Source of the DNA: an uncultured Collinsella sp.
GTDB taxonomy: Bacteria; Actinomycetota; Coriobacteriia; Coriobacteriales; Coriobacteriaceae
DNA length: 28,290 nt
NCBI GenBank assembly: GCA_900547125.1
Contig: URFU01000012.1
Span: forward strand, 1 to 28,290
Direction of reading: 5' to 3'
Shown: piece by piece, positions 7,737 through 15,952 of the stretch
Numbering within the stretch: position 1 is the first letter of the stretch
Layout of the letters: each line of letters opens with the position of its first letter
Notes under the pieces: generated by a model
What the model was told of the DNA's origin: nothing
The model's input: the letters and a program-made list of their open reading frames with translations, nothing else
Databases searched by the model: none
Made by a program: the position numbers and the translations under genes

Positions 7737-9968
7737 CTAGAAGTTGGCGTCGTTGAGTTGTTCGCTCTCGAGGCCGTCGAGCTGTTGCTGTTCGGGCGTA
7801 TCGGCGACGCTCTCGAGCAGCTCGGTGGGATCGACGTTCATACTCTTGCCGGCTTCGTTGCCGTTGACCAGGTCGTCCGAGAAGATGTCGACTTCCATTT
7901 CCTCGGCCTCTTCGATCAGGATCTCGAGCGGCACCTGGGTGCGAATGAGTTTGACTGCCGGACGCATGCGGGCAAAGAGCGGTACGTACTCAATGATGAT
8001 GGCCGAGTTCTCGAGACCATACCAACGTGCCGGGCTTCCGCAGGCGCGGCGGACGGCGTACTTGATGGCCATCACACGGTGGTCGTTGCGGTTGATGTCC
8101 GTTTCGGGGGCAAGCATCTTGCGCAGCATGCAAAAACGGAAGTCGCCCACGTTGCCGCGTGTCTCGTAGATAGAGTAGGTGTGATGCTGCGGCGGCAACT
8201 CACCCGATGCCATCAGGTCGCCAACAATCTGGCGCAGGTAGGCGTTGATGCGCTGATTGACCTTAAAGCCCAGGTCCAAGCGCACCCGGAACAGGAAGTC
8301 CGTGCCAAAGGTCTCAACGGAATATTCGTGCGTATAGGGCTCGTCGGTAACGTGCACGTTGATGAACCAATATGCCTTGGCGCGCTTGGGGTGCTTGTCC
8401 AGGATGGAATAAAGCACGTCGCGGTCGAGCGTGAGCGGGTCGGGGCTGTTGGTGAGAAATACCAGATTGTCAGCGAGCACGGGATAGGTCTCGTCGTTGC
8501 GCAGGCGGTTGAGCTGATCGATGTACTTGGAGACGGGCAGCAGGATCGTTTGCGTGCGCTCGATGGCGGTGCCGCGGCGCCACACATACATAAGGCCGAA
8601 CAGCAGCGCGGCCAGGAAGATCATGACGTAGCCGCCGTCAAAGAACATGGTGAGGCACGAAGCGAAGAAGCACAGCTCAATGGCACCAAAGAGCAGGGCG
8701 AAGACGCAAGCACCCAGCTTGTGCTTGAGGATGCCGGCGATATAGCTCGTCAGCAGTGTGGTGGTCATGAGCATGGTCACGGTGATGGCGAGGCCATAGG
8801 CGCTTTCCATGCGCTCAGAGTTCTGGAATAGCAGCACGATGAAGATGCAGCCGACCCACATGATGTTGTTGACGAGCGGAATATAGAGCTGGCCCTTGGT
8901 GTCGCTGGGGTAGTGGATGCGCAGATGCGGCATAAGGTTGAGACGCGTGGCCTCGGATACCAGCGAGAACGAGCCGGTGATGAGCGCCTGCGAGGCGATG
9001 ATGGCCGCCACGGCCGAAAGCACGATGGCAAAGGGGCGCAGGGGCTCGGGAAGCATCATGTAGAACGGGTTGACGATGTCCATCGCGAGCATCTGGGGAT
9101 TGGAGTTGTTGGCGAGCAGCCAAGCGCCCTGACCCAGATAGTTAAGGATGAGCGCTGCCTTTACGAACGGCCAGGATGCGTAAATGTTAGCCTTGCCCAC
9201 GTGACCCATGTCCGAATAGAGCGCCTCGGCGCCGGTCGTCGACAGAAAGACAAAGCCGAGCACCATGATGCCCGAGTGGTTGATGGGCGAGAACAGGAAC
9301 ATGATGCCGCGGATGGGGTTGAGTGCGCGCAAGATGGACAGGTTGCCGAGCATGTTGAACAGGCCGGCGCCCGCCAGGAACAGGAACCATAGCGTCATGA
9401 GCGGACCGAAGAGCTTGCCGATTGACGAGGTTCCGGCGCGCTGCATGGCAAACAGACCGCAGATAATGATGATGGTAATGATGATGACGTTGGTCTGGCC
9501 GTCGCCCAGCAGCGCATGGCCCCATTCGATGGTGCGCAGACCCTCGATGGCCGTGGTAACCGTGACGGCGGGGGTGAGGATGCCGTCGGCAAGCAGTGCC
9601 GCACCGCCGATCATAGCGGGCAGAATCAGCCATGGTGCCACCTTGCGTACGAGGCTGAACAGGGCGAAGATGCCGCCTTCGTTGTGGTTATCGGCCTTCA
9701 TGGCGATTAACACGTACTTGACCGTGGTCACGAGCGTCATGGTCCAGATAACGAGCGAGAGCGCGCCCAAGATCATGTCCTCGCTGACGGTGCCGATGCC
9801 GCCGTTGTTGGCGACGATCGATTTCATGGTGTACATGGGGCTCGTGCCGATGTCACCATAGACGACGCCGAGCGTAACGAGCAGCATGCCAGCGGAGAGG
9901 GGAATGGCTCCATGCCCGCCTTGACCACGCTGGTCTTGGGGGCTTGCCTCCAGTTTGTTGTGTGCCAC
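7737..9968 (-). CDS. kup: Kup-type potassium uptake protein
   Basis: A 743-aa K+/H+ symporter of the KUP/HAK/KT family in the cytoplasmic membrane. About 12 hydrophobic segments fill the first two-thirds. Family signatures near the N-terminus are GVVYGDIGTSPMYTMKS and GGIFALFSLVRK, then GDGILTPAVTVTTAIEGL-like sequence (here ADGILTPAV). The rest is a large cytoplasmic C-terminal domain ending in an acidic tail. I favour the GTG start at 9968 because AAGGGAG lies 5 nt upstream; an ATG six codons earlier (9986) has no ribosome binding site. The protein is longer than many Kup proteins (about 620-700). A perfect 11-bp inverted repeat sits directly upstream and may control it. It is separated from the upstream exporter gene by a 24-bp palindrome. 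Confidence 0.92.
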   Translation of the reverse strand: MAHNKLEASPQDQRGQGGHGAIPLSAGMLLVTLGVVYGDIGTSPMYTMKSIVANNGGIGTVSEDMILGALSLVIWTMTLVTTVKYVLIAMKADNHNEGGIFALFSLVRKVAPWLILPAMIGGAALLADGILTPAVTVTTAIEGLRTIEWGHALLGDGQTNVIIITIIIICGLFAMQRAGTSSIGKLFGPLMTLWFLFLAGAGLFNMLGNLSILRALNPIRGIMFLFSPINHSGIMVLGFVFLSTTGAEALYSDMGHVGKANIYASWPFVKAALILNYLGQGAWLLANNSNPQMLAMDIVNPFYMMLPEPLRPFAIVLSAVAAIIASQALITGSFSLVSEATRLNLMPHLRIHYPSDTKGQLYIPLVNNIMWVGCIFIVLLFQNSERMESAYGLAITVTMLMTTTLLTSYIAGILKHKLGACVFALLFGAIELCFFASCLTMFFDGGYVMIFLAALLFGLMYVWRRGTAIERTQTILLPVSKYIDQLNRLRNDETYPVLADNLVFLTNSPDPLTLDRDVLYSILDKHPKRAKAYWFINVHVTDEPYTHEYSVETFGTDFLFRVRLDLGFKVNQRINAYLRQIVGDLMASGELPPQHHTYSIYETRGNVGDFRFCMLRKMLAPETDINRNDHRVMAIKYAVRRACGSPARWYGLENSAIIIEYVPLFARMRPAVKLIRTQVPLEILIEEAEEMEVDIFSDDLVNGNEAGKSMNVDPTELLESVADTPEQQQLDGLESEQLNDANF

Positions 9969-9988
9969 GTGGACTCCCTTAGACATCC

Positions 9989-10013
9989 GGTTATCTGTCT
10001 AGGACAGATAACC
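9989..10013 (-). promoter_or_regulatory. Inverted repeat directly upstream of kup start
   Basis: GGTTATCTGTC at 9989-9999 and its perfect complement at 10003-10013 flank a 3-nt centre. It ends 8 nt before the AAGGGAG ribosome binding site. It could be a repressor operator or an mRNA hairpin beside the start. The sequence does not decide which. Confidence 0.55.
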
Positions 10014-10068
10014 TTTATGCCGTCTTTATACATACAAGAGCAGTTTGGCACATCAGGTTATTTTAGAC

Positions 10069-10092
10069 AATAATCCCCAGCTGGGGATTATT
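10069..10092 (-). terminator. 24-bp perfect palindrome after the EamA gene
   Basis: AATAATCCCCAG and its complement meet without a spacer, giving a 10-bp stem with an AGCT loop. It lies 34 nt after the EamA stop and is followed on the minus strand by GTCTAAAA, so it is a terminator with a weak U tract or a dyad operator in front of kup. Confidence 0.5.
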
Positions 10093-10126
10093 TATGTACG
10101 CAGGTAGCATTTCAAAGCAGGGGCTT

Positions 10127-11038
10127 TTAAGCGCGTGCTGTCTGGGCTATGCCAGCCTTGGCGTCTGCACGTTTGCCAGCGAGTTCGCAAAAGAGCGCGC
10201 CGCCGATGATGAGTGTAGCGCCCATCAGGCGGACCGGTGTTATGGCTTCGCCCAAAAGGACGGTCGAGAACACGACCGCCGAAAGCGGCTCAAGGTAGCC
10301 GACGACGGCGACGGTCTGGACGGGCAGCTTGGCGACGGCGCTAAAGTAGAGCAGACAACCGAGTCCGGTGTTGACAATGCCGAGCATGGCAACGGCGCGC
10401 CAATCGATGCCGGCGGCAATGCTGGGGGAGAGGAACGAGGGGGCGCCTTGGGTGACGAGCGTGAGGACCAGCGCGGTCACAAAGGCGGCGCTCACCTGGA
10501 GCGCGGAGTTCTCGAGACCCTCGATGTGCGGCGCACCCTTGCTGGCGATGACCATCAGCGCATAGCAAAATGCCGAGGCGATGCCGCAGACGATGCCCGC
10601 AATGGGCATGTTGCCGCCTAAACCTTGCGCTGCAATGAGAAAAGCGCCGCAGGCGACGGCGATAAACCCGGCGATTTTGCCACCGGTCAGCTTTTCGCCA
10701 AAGATGAGCGGGGAGAGCGCCATGACAATGATAGGGCCGCAGTAGTACAGCAGCGAGGATATGCCGACGCCGATCGTCTGGTAGGCGCGGAACAGAAAAA
10801 TCCAGCTGGCGCCCAGCGCGGCTCCCGAAAGGAGGAGGGCCGCGGCTTCGCGGGGGCGAGATGGCGCCTGCAACTTATGGCGTTGGGTGATGGCGAGGAT
10901 GGTGACAAGCGAGAGTGCGCCCAAAAACGTGCGCAGGAGCACGATATCGGAGCTCGGCAGCGCGATGGCAGCGGCGATGATGCCGTTGGAGCCAAACAAT
11001 AGCAATGCTGCTAAGTACGTAAACAGTCCGTTGTTCAT
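10127..11038 (-). CDS. EamA (DMT superfamily) transporter
   Basis: A 303-aa membrane protein with ten predicted hydrophobic helices arranged as two EamA halves, typical of drug/metabolite exporters of the RhaT/RarD/YdcZ kind. The first half contains LLRTFLGALSLV and SLLYYCGPIIVMALSPLIFGEKL-type sequence; the second repeats it as VQTVAVVGYLEPLSAVVFS then LLGEAI. GAGGGG lies 7 nt before the ATG. It is divergent from a LysR regulator, so export of an amino acid or other metabolite under LysR control is the likely arrangement. The substrate is unknown. Confidence 0.85.
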   Translation of the reverse strand: MNNGLFTYLAALLLFGSNGIIAAAIALPSSDIVLLRTFLGALSLVTILAITQRHKLQAPSRPREAAALLLSGAALGASWIFLFRAYQTIGVGISSLLYYCGPIIVMALSPLIFGEKLTGGKIAGFIAVACGAFLIAAQGLGGNMPIAGIVCGIASAFCYALMVIASKGAPHIEGLENSALQVSAAFVTALVLTLVTQGAPSFLSPSIAAGIDWRAVAMLGIVNTGLGCLLYFSAVAKLPVQTVAVVGYLEPLSAVVFSTVLLGEAITPVRLMGATLIIGGALFCELAGKRADAKAGIAQTARA

Positions 11039-11112
11039 GCGCTGACATCCCCTCTATATCCGAGCATGTCCACTATGGGTGAACTGGCTTTAGAAGAAAA
11101 GCGAATAAAATG

Positions 11113-11125
11113 CATGTATAACATG
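11113..11125. promoter_or_regulatory. Dyad in the EamA/LysR intergenic region
   Basis: CATGT and ACATG flank ATA. It overlaps a TATAAC box that could be the lysR-direction -10. LysR regulators usually bind such short dyads between divergent genes. Assignment is by position only. Confidence 0.35.
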
Positions 11126-11156
11126 ACAAATACTCATGAAAAGGTGGGGACGTGCC

Positions 11157-12014
11157 GTGGAGACCAATATTCAAAAGATGCAGGTGCTGCTCGAGACCGT
11201 GCGCGCCGGCAGCTTTACGCGTGCTGCAGAGCGGCTGAGCTATTCGCAGTCGGGCGTGAGCCGCATGGTGGGCGACCTCGAGGCAGACTGGGGTTTTAAG
11301 GTGCTTGATCGCAGCCGCGAGGGCGTGGTGCTTTCTGCCGACGGGCGGCAGGTCATGCCGGCAGTCGAGGCGTTATGCGAAGAGTTTGGCCGCCTACAGC
11401 GACGCGTGGACGAGATGCGTGGGCTCATGCGTGGCAAGATCTGCATCGGTACGTTTTCGAGTGTGGCGACCCACGTACTGCCGCCGGTGATCGCGCGGTT
11501 TCGCGCCGATCACCCGGACGTCGATTACGAGCTGCTGATGGGTGATTACTCCGAGATTGAGCAATGGGTGGCGGAAGGCCGCTGCGACCTGGGCTTTATC
11601 CCGCGTGAGCCACGCGGCGCCGGCATGGTGTCGCGGCCGTTGGTGCAAGACGAGCTGATGGCCGTGGTGCCAGCGGACTCCTCGCTTGCCACCGCGGAGG
11701 TCGTTTCCCTTGCCGATTTGGCCAACGAGCAGTTTATTCTGCTGGAACGCGGTAACGACGACGAGATTACGCCGCTGTTTCGCCGCGCGGGCCTGGCGGT
11801 GCGCTCTAAGCTGTCGACCTGGGATGACTATGCGATTATGGCTATGGTCGAGGACGGCCTGGGCGTGAGCATTCTTCCGGCGCTCATCTTGCGGCGCTGT
11901 CAGTTCGATGTCGCCGTGCACCCGCTCGAGGGACGTCCTCATCGGCAGATCAACGCGATATATCGCACCGCTGACGTTTCGCTTGCGGCGGCTCGTTTCC
12001 TTGAATACCTCTAA
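11157..12014 (+). CDS. LysR-family transcriptional regulator
   Basis: A 285-aa regulator. I chose GTG at 11157 since AAAGGTGGGG lies upstream at suitable spacing and the first residues then match the family; an ATG at 11136 has no ribosome binding site. Residues 1-60 are the winged helix-turn-helix (SFTRAAERLSYSQSGVSRMV then DLEADWGFKVLDRS). The rest is a periplasmic-binding-protein-like effector domain, with the usual GKICIGTFSSVATHVLPPVI start. It is divergent from the EamA exporter gene and probably controls it together with itself. The effector is unknown. Confidence 0.9.
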   Translation: METNIQKMQVLLETVRAGSFTRAAERLSYSQSGVSRMVGDLEADWGFKVLDRSREGVVLSADGRQVMPAVEALCEEFGRLQRRVDEMRGLMRGKICIGTFSSVATHVLPPVIARFRADHPDVDYELLMGDYSEIEQWVAEGRCDLGFIPREPRGAGMVSRPLVQDELMAVVPADSSLATAEVVSLADLANEQFILLERGNDDEITPLFRRAGLAVRSKLSTWDDYAIMAMVEDGLGVSILPALILRRCQFDVAVHPLEGRPHRQINAIYRTADVSLAAARFLEYL

Positions 12015-12073
12015 ACGTGTACACGTCATTGTTCGCTTTGGGCAAATCTCGGAGTCTGGTACATTTTCTTATG

Positions 12074-12155
12074 AAATTGAACTTTCGAATGAGGTGCCGC
12101 GTTATACTGCTGCCTAAATTGAACCTTGGTTCAATTCGTGTTCTATAAATTGAAC
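12074..12155 (+). promoter_or_regulatory. AAATTGAAC operator-like array before the XRE-AlaA gene
   Basis: AAATTGAAC occurs at 12074-12082, 12116-12124 and 12147-12155. The middle copy is half of a dyad, AATTGAACC-TT-GGTTCAATT (12117-12136). Starts are 42 and 31 bp apart, close to four and three helical turns. A TATACT box (12103-12108) lies between the first copy and the dyad. Binding by the XRE domain of the following gene is inference. Confidence 0.6.
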
Positions 12156-12176
12156 TTTGCCAGCAAGGAGGTTCTA

Positions 12177-13697
12177 GTGGCCCAAGAGACGTTTAGCGAT
12201 CGCCTGCGACAGACTATGTCCGATCGCGACGTTCGCCAGTCGGACGTGATCCGCGCATCGGAGATGCTCGGCAAAAAACTCGGCAAGAGTCAGATGAGCC
12301 AATATGTGAGCGGCAAGACGATCCCGCGGCGCGATGTGGCCGAGCTGCTCGCTCGCATTTTGGAGGTCGATGTTACCTGGCTGCTTGCCGGTAGCGCCGA
12401 TCAAGGCGAGGCATCATCGCCCCGTAACGTTTCCAAGCCCGAACCCCATCCCTCAGCTCAAATTCCAAGGAGCACCACCATGCGTACTTTTTCTAAATCC
12501 ACCAAGCTCGATAACGTTCTGTATGACGTGCGCGGTCCCGTCGTCGACGAGGCTGCCCGTATGGAGGACGAGGGCGAGCGTATTCTCAAGCTCAACATCG
12601 GTAACCCCGCGCCCTTTGGTTTTCGCACGCCCGATGAGGTCATTAAGGATATGCGCCAGCAGCTGCCCGACTGCGAAGGCTATTCCAACTCGCGCGGCCT
12701 GTTCTCTGCACGCAAGGCGATCATGCAGTATTCGCAGATCAAAGGCCTGCCCAATGTTCAGATGGAGCATATCTACACGGGCAACGGCGTGTCCGAGCTC
12801 ATTCAGCTTTCGATGAACGCGCTGCTCGACAATGGCGACGAGATTCTGATCCCCAGCCCCGACTATCCGCTCTGGACGGCGTGCGCAACCCTTGCCGGCG
12901 GCCATCCTGTGCACTATCTGTGCGACGAGCAGGCCGATTGGTATCCCGACCTGGAGGATATGGAGTCCAAGATCACGAGCGCGACCAAGGCCCTCGTCAT
13001 CATCAACCCCAACAACCCCACGGGCTCGGTCTACCCGCGCGAGGTGCTCGAGGGCATCGTTGAGGTTGCGCGCAGGCACCAGCTCATGATCTTTGCCGAT
13101 GAGATCTACGACCGTCTGTGCATGGACGGCTACGAGCACGTCTCGATTGCCTCGCTCGCTCCCGATCTGCCCTGCGTCACCTTTAGTGGCCTTTCCAAGT
13201 CGCACATGATTGCGGGCTATCGTATTGGCTGGATGGTGCTTTCGGGCAATCAGCGCTGCATGAGCGACTTCATCATGGGCATCAACATGCTCTCCAACAT
13301 GCGCCTGTGCTCCAACGTTCCGGCTCAGTCGATCGTCCAGACGGCGCTTGGCGGCCATCAGTCGGTTAACGACTACATCCGCCCTGGCGGTCGTGTCTAC
13401 GAGCAGCGCAACTTTGTGTATGAGGCACTCAGCAAGATCGATGGCATCTCGGTGGTCAAGCCGCGCGCGGCGTTCTATATCTTCCCTAAGATGGATGTTA
13501 AGAAGTTCAACATCACCGATGACGAGCAGTTCGCCCTTGACCTGCTGCACGAGAAGAAGATCCTGATCACGCGCGGCGGCGGCTTTAACTGGGCTGAGCC
13601 CGACCACTTCCGCATCGTGTACCTGCCGCGCATGGAAGTGCTCAAAGAGTCGCTCGAAGACCTCGCCGACTTCTTCGATCACTACCGCCAAAGCTAG
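12177..13697 (+). CDS. XRE-type HTH fused to AlaA-like alanine aminotransferase
   Basis: A 506-aa fusion. GTG at 12177 follows GGAGG at good spacing. Residues about 5-70 form an XRE/lambda-repressor-type helix-turn-helix (RQSDVIRASEMLGKKLGKSQMSQYVSGKTIP, given here in pieces: RQSDVIRASEML and KSQMSQYVSGKTIP). Residues 71-101 are a Pro/Ser-rich linker. From residue 102 the protein is a full class I aminotransferase of 405 aa, the length of E. coli AlaA, with LYDVRGPV-like start (VLYDVRGPVVDEA), KLNIGNPAPFGF, INPNNPTGS and the PLP Lys341 in FSGLSKSHMIAGYRIGW. AlaA makes alanine from pyruvate and glutamate. An internal start at 12480 could yield the enzyme alone. The fold order differs from MocR regulators, which have a GntR-type domain. 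It is probably autoregulated. Confidence 0.85.
   Translation: MAQETFSDRLRQTMSDRDVRQSDVIRASEMLGKKLGKSQMSQYVSGKTIPRRDVAELLARILEVDVTWLLAGSADQGEASSPRNVSKPEPHPSAQIPRSTTMRTFSKSTKLDNVLYDVRGPVVDEAARMEDEGERILKLNIGNPAPFGFRTPDEVIKDMRQQLPDCEGYSNSRGLFSARKAIMQYSQIKGLPNVQMEHIYTGNGVSELIQLSMNALLDNGDEILIPSPDYPLWTACATLAGGHPVHYLCDEQADWYPDLEDMESKITSATKALVIINPNNPTGSVYPREVLEGIVEVARRHQLMIFADEIYDRLCMDGYEHVSIASLAPDLPCVTFSGLSKSHMIAGYRIGWMVLSGNQRCMSDFIMGINMLSNMRLCSNVPAQSIVQTALGGHQSVNDYIRPGGRVYEQRNFVYEALSKIDGISVVKPRAAFYIFPKMDVKKFNITDDEQFALDLLHEKKILITRGGGFNWAEPDHFRIVYLPRMEVLKESLEDLADFFDHYRQS
12467..12482 (+). promoter_or_regulatory. Internal ribosome binding site and ATG of the AlaA part
   Basis: AAGGAG at 12467-12472 lies 7 nt before an in-frame ATG (12480) that begins MRTFSKSTKL, exactly where stand-alone AlaA proteins begin. 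This suggests two products from one gene: the fusion and the free aminotransferase. Confidence 0.6.
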
Positions 13698-13721
13698 TGG
13701 GATAGAAGCTCCGCACTATGA

Positions 13722-13757
13722 AAAGCTCCCTGCAGTTGTTTTGCTGCAGGGAGCTTT
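13722..13757. terminator. Bidirectional terminator between convergent genes
   Basis: A perfect 14-bp stem (AAAGCTCCCTGCAG with its complement) and an 8-nt loop. TTTCTT follows on plus and TTTTC on minus. It serves the XRE-AlaA gene and the deformylase. Confidence 0.9.
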
Positions 13758-13772
13758 CTTGAATCGGTGGAA

Positions 13773-14183
13773 CTAGATCACTATCCCGTTGCAGTGGTCG
13801 ATTTCGTGTTGGATGATTTCGGCGGTGTAGCCCGAGAAATTTTTGATGCGGTGGACGAAGTTCTCGTCCAAATACTCAACCTTAATGCGGCGATAGCGGG
13901 TACAGGGACGCTCGCCGATCAGCGAGAGGCATCCTTCGCTCGTCTGATAGGCATTGACCTGCTCAAGAATTTGAGGGTTGTACATCAGGAGCGCCCTGTT
14001 GCCGTCCTTTACGCAGATGATGCGTTTGCGCACGCCGATCATGTTGGTGGCGAGCCCCACGCACTCGTGCTCATGCTCGTGGAGCGTATCTAGGAGGTCT
14101 TGCCCGGTCACGGCGTCGTCGGGCCCTGCGTCTTCGGAAGGCAGGCGCAAAAAGAACTCGGATTTCATGATGGGCTTAATCAT
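13773..14183 (-). CDS. Short peptide deformylase
   Basis: A 136-aa deformylase family protein that would remove the formyl group from nascent N-terminal Met. GAGGAG lies 7 nt before the ATG at 14183. Motif 2 (EGCLS) and motif 3 (HEIDH) are intact, so metal ligands and catalytic Glu are present. Motif 1 reads VGLATNMIG, with Met where classical enzymes have Gln. From memory, short deformylases with a GMAANMIG-like motif are common in Gram-positive gut bacteria, so this may be a recognised subgroup rather than a defect. It differs from the other deformylase-like gene of this window, which keeps Gln but lacks Glu. It is convergent with XRE-AlaA and divergent from the MFS gene. Confidence 0.88.
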   Translation of the reverse strand: MIKPIMKSEFFLRLPSEDAGPDDAVTGQDLLDTLHEHEHECVGLATNMIGVRKRIICVKDGNRALLMYNPQILEQVNAYQTSEGCLSLIGERPCTRYRRIKVEYLDENFVHRIKNFSGYTAEIIQHEIDHCNGIVI

Positions 14184-14387
14184 GGCGGGCTCCTCATGTC
14201 TTATGCTATCGTGGACTTTTAATAATAGCGCGGAAGGAAAGCTACGCGTCCGCGTTACAATCTTTCGACGTTGGACCATGTTGCCAGATTCGTCGTGTGC
14301 GGCGTTTGGCGTAAGTCTAGGGCTCATTTTCGCCCTGGACCGTTCCTCTGGGGCGATGCGATTGTCGTTCTAAGAGGAAGGAATTTC

Positions 14388-15800
14388 ATGGGGACCAAAT
14401 CCCAAAAGCAAACTCAATCACCGTCGACGACCTCGGCGATTCTCGTCGTTATGTATATTGCAGCCTTTGTTGCCGCGTTTAACGAGAACATCATTAACGT
14501 GGCGTTGCACGACATTATGGCGGCTTTTTCGGTGAGTGCCACCACGGCGCAGTGGCTCGTCTCGGGCTACATGATCGTGACGTCGATCTTTACGGCCATC
14601 ATGGCCTTCCTGTCCGGCCGTTTCTCGACGCGCAAGCTGTTGTTTTTCGCATGCGGATGCATGGTCGCCGGCGAAGTTCTGTGCCTAGTCGCTCCGTCGT
14701 TTAGCGTTTTGCTGCCAAGTCGTATTTTGCAGGCTGTGGGATCGGGCATCTTGTTCCCGCTCATGATGAACGTTGTGCTGTCTTGCGCTCCGCGCGAGAA
14801 GCTCGGCCTGTATCTGAGCCTGGGCGGTGCCTGCATCACGCTGGGACCGGCGTTTGGACCCGTGATCAGCGGTCTTATGTGCACGTTGTTTGGCTGGAGG
14901 GCGGTGTTCGTAGTGCCGCTGGTGGGCGGCATTGTGGTCGCTGCGGCGGGCGTTAAGCTTGTTCAGAATGTCGGAGAGCGCTCGAGCACCACACTTGATA
15001 TTCTGTCGGTTGTTATGCTCGCCGCCGGCATTACGGCATTTGTGTATTCCGTAGGCGAGTTCTCGACCGATCTGATTGCCGGCATAGTGACGCTCTTCGC
15101 CGCCATTGTGCTGCTCGGCCTGTTTGCGGCCCGCCAGCTCAAGCTCGAGCATCCGGTGCTTAACGTGCGTCCCATGGCGAGCGTTCGTTTTTGGCCTGCG
15201 TGTCTGCTTGTGGTGGTGTCGATGATGACGACATTCTCGATGAGCGTTTTGTTGCCGCTCTATTTTGAGGGCGCATACGGCATGACCGCACTTGTTGCGG
15301 GCTTGCTCATTTTGCCTGCGATTGCCTGCAACGCCGTGACTTCGATTGTGGGCGGACGTGTGATGGACGCCCGCGGCGCATGGCCGCTGCTGCCGGTCGG
15401 CTTTGCCCTGATTGCCGTGGGGCAGACTGCCATCTCGATGACGGCGGCAAGCATGAACATCGGCGTCGTCGTGGCGCTGACCGTTGTGGTGTATGCCGGA
15501 GTCGGTTTGGTGCTGAGCCCCTCGCAGACGGCCGGCTTGGAGACGCTGCCTGCCGCTGAGCATCCTCACGGAACGGCATTGCTCAACACGTGGAACATGA
15601 TTGCCGCATCGTTTGGCCCGTCGCTGTTTATCGGTCTGCTTTCGAGTTCTGCGGCGACTGCCGGCGCGGCTGGCGCTGCGACCGACGTTGCCCAGGCGAT
15701 TGGATTTGCAACTGCCGTGCGTGTGGCGGCTGTGATTGCCGTGGTCGGGTTCGCGACGTCGCTGGTGTACGCTCGTCGCGAGTCACACATGTCGCATTAA
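14388..15800 (+). CDS. MFS exporter, DHA2 (14-helix) type
   Basis: A 470-aa membrane transporter of the EmrB/QacA drug:H+ antiporter family. AGAGGAAGGAA lies upstream of the ATG at 14388; the longer frame reaches into the neighbour's promoter region. Family signs are NENIINVALHDI in helix 1, TAQWLVSGYMIV in helix 2, LSGRFSTRKLLF in loop 2-3, and SRILQAVGSGILFPLM then GPAFGPVISGL (motif C-like) in helices 4-5. About 14 hydrophobic segments are visible. It probably exports small toxic compounds or metabolites; substrate unknown. It is divergent from the short deformylase gene with about 200 nt between. Confidence 0.9.
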   Translation: MGTKSQKQTQSPSTTSAILVVMYIAAFVAAFNENIINVALHDIMAAFSVSATTAQWLVSGYMIVTSIFTAIMAFLSGRFSTRKLLFFACGCMVAGEVLCLVAPSFSVLLPSRILQAVGSGILFPLMMNVVLSCAPREKLGLYLSLGGACITLGPAFGPVISGLMCTLFGWRAVFVVPLVGGIVVAAAGVKLVQNVGERSSTTLDILSVVMLAAGITAFVYSVGEFSTDLIAGIVTLFAAIVLLGLFAARQLKLEHPVLNVRPMASVRFWPACLLVVVSMMTTFSMSVLLPLYFEGAYGMTALVAGLLILPAIACNAVTSIVGGRVMDARGAWPLLPVGFALIAVGQTAISMTAASMNIGVVVALTVVVYAGVGLVLSPSQTAGLETLPAAEHPHGTALLNTWNMIAASFGPSLFIGLLSSSAATAGAAGAATDVAQAIGFATAVRVAAVIAVVGFATSLVYARRESHMSH

Positions 15801-15952
15801 TGTGTGCACATAGATTCTGCAGCTAGATTGGATGGCGACACCATAAACTAATGGACGTTTTGCCGAGAGGCATGAATGTTTAAAGCGCAAAGAGTGCGCG
15901 ACGGGCCCCGCGAATGGGGCGATGATGCCCGAGAGGGCCAAGAAGGAGTCTC

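Noticed and set aside
12453..13691. Minus-strand open frame of 412 codons opposite XRE-AlaA
   Set aside because: Shadow of a GC-rich gene; the plus-strand frame has all the aminotransferase motifs.
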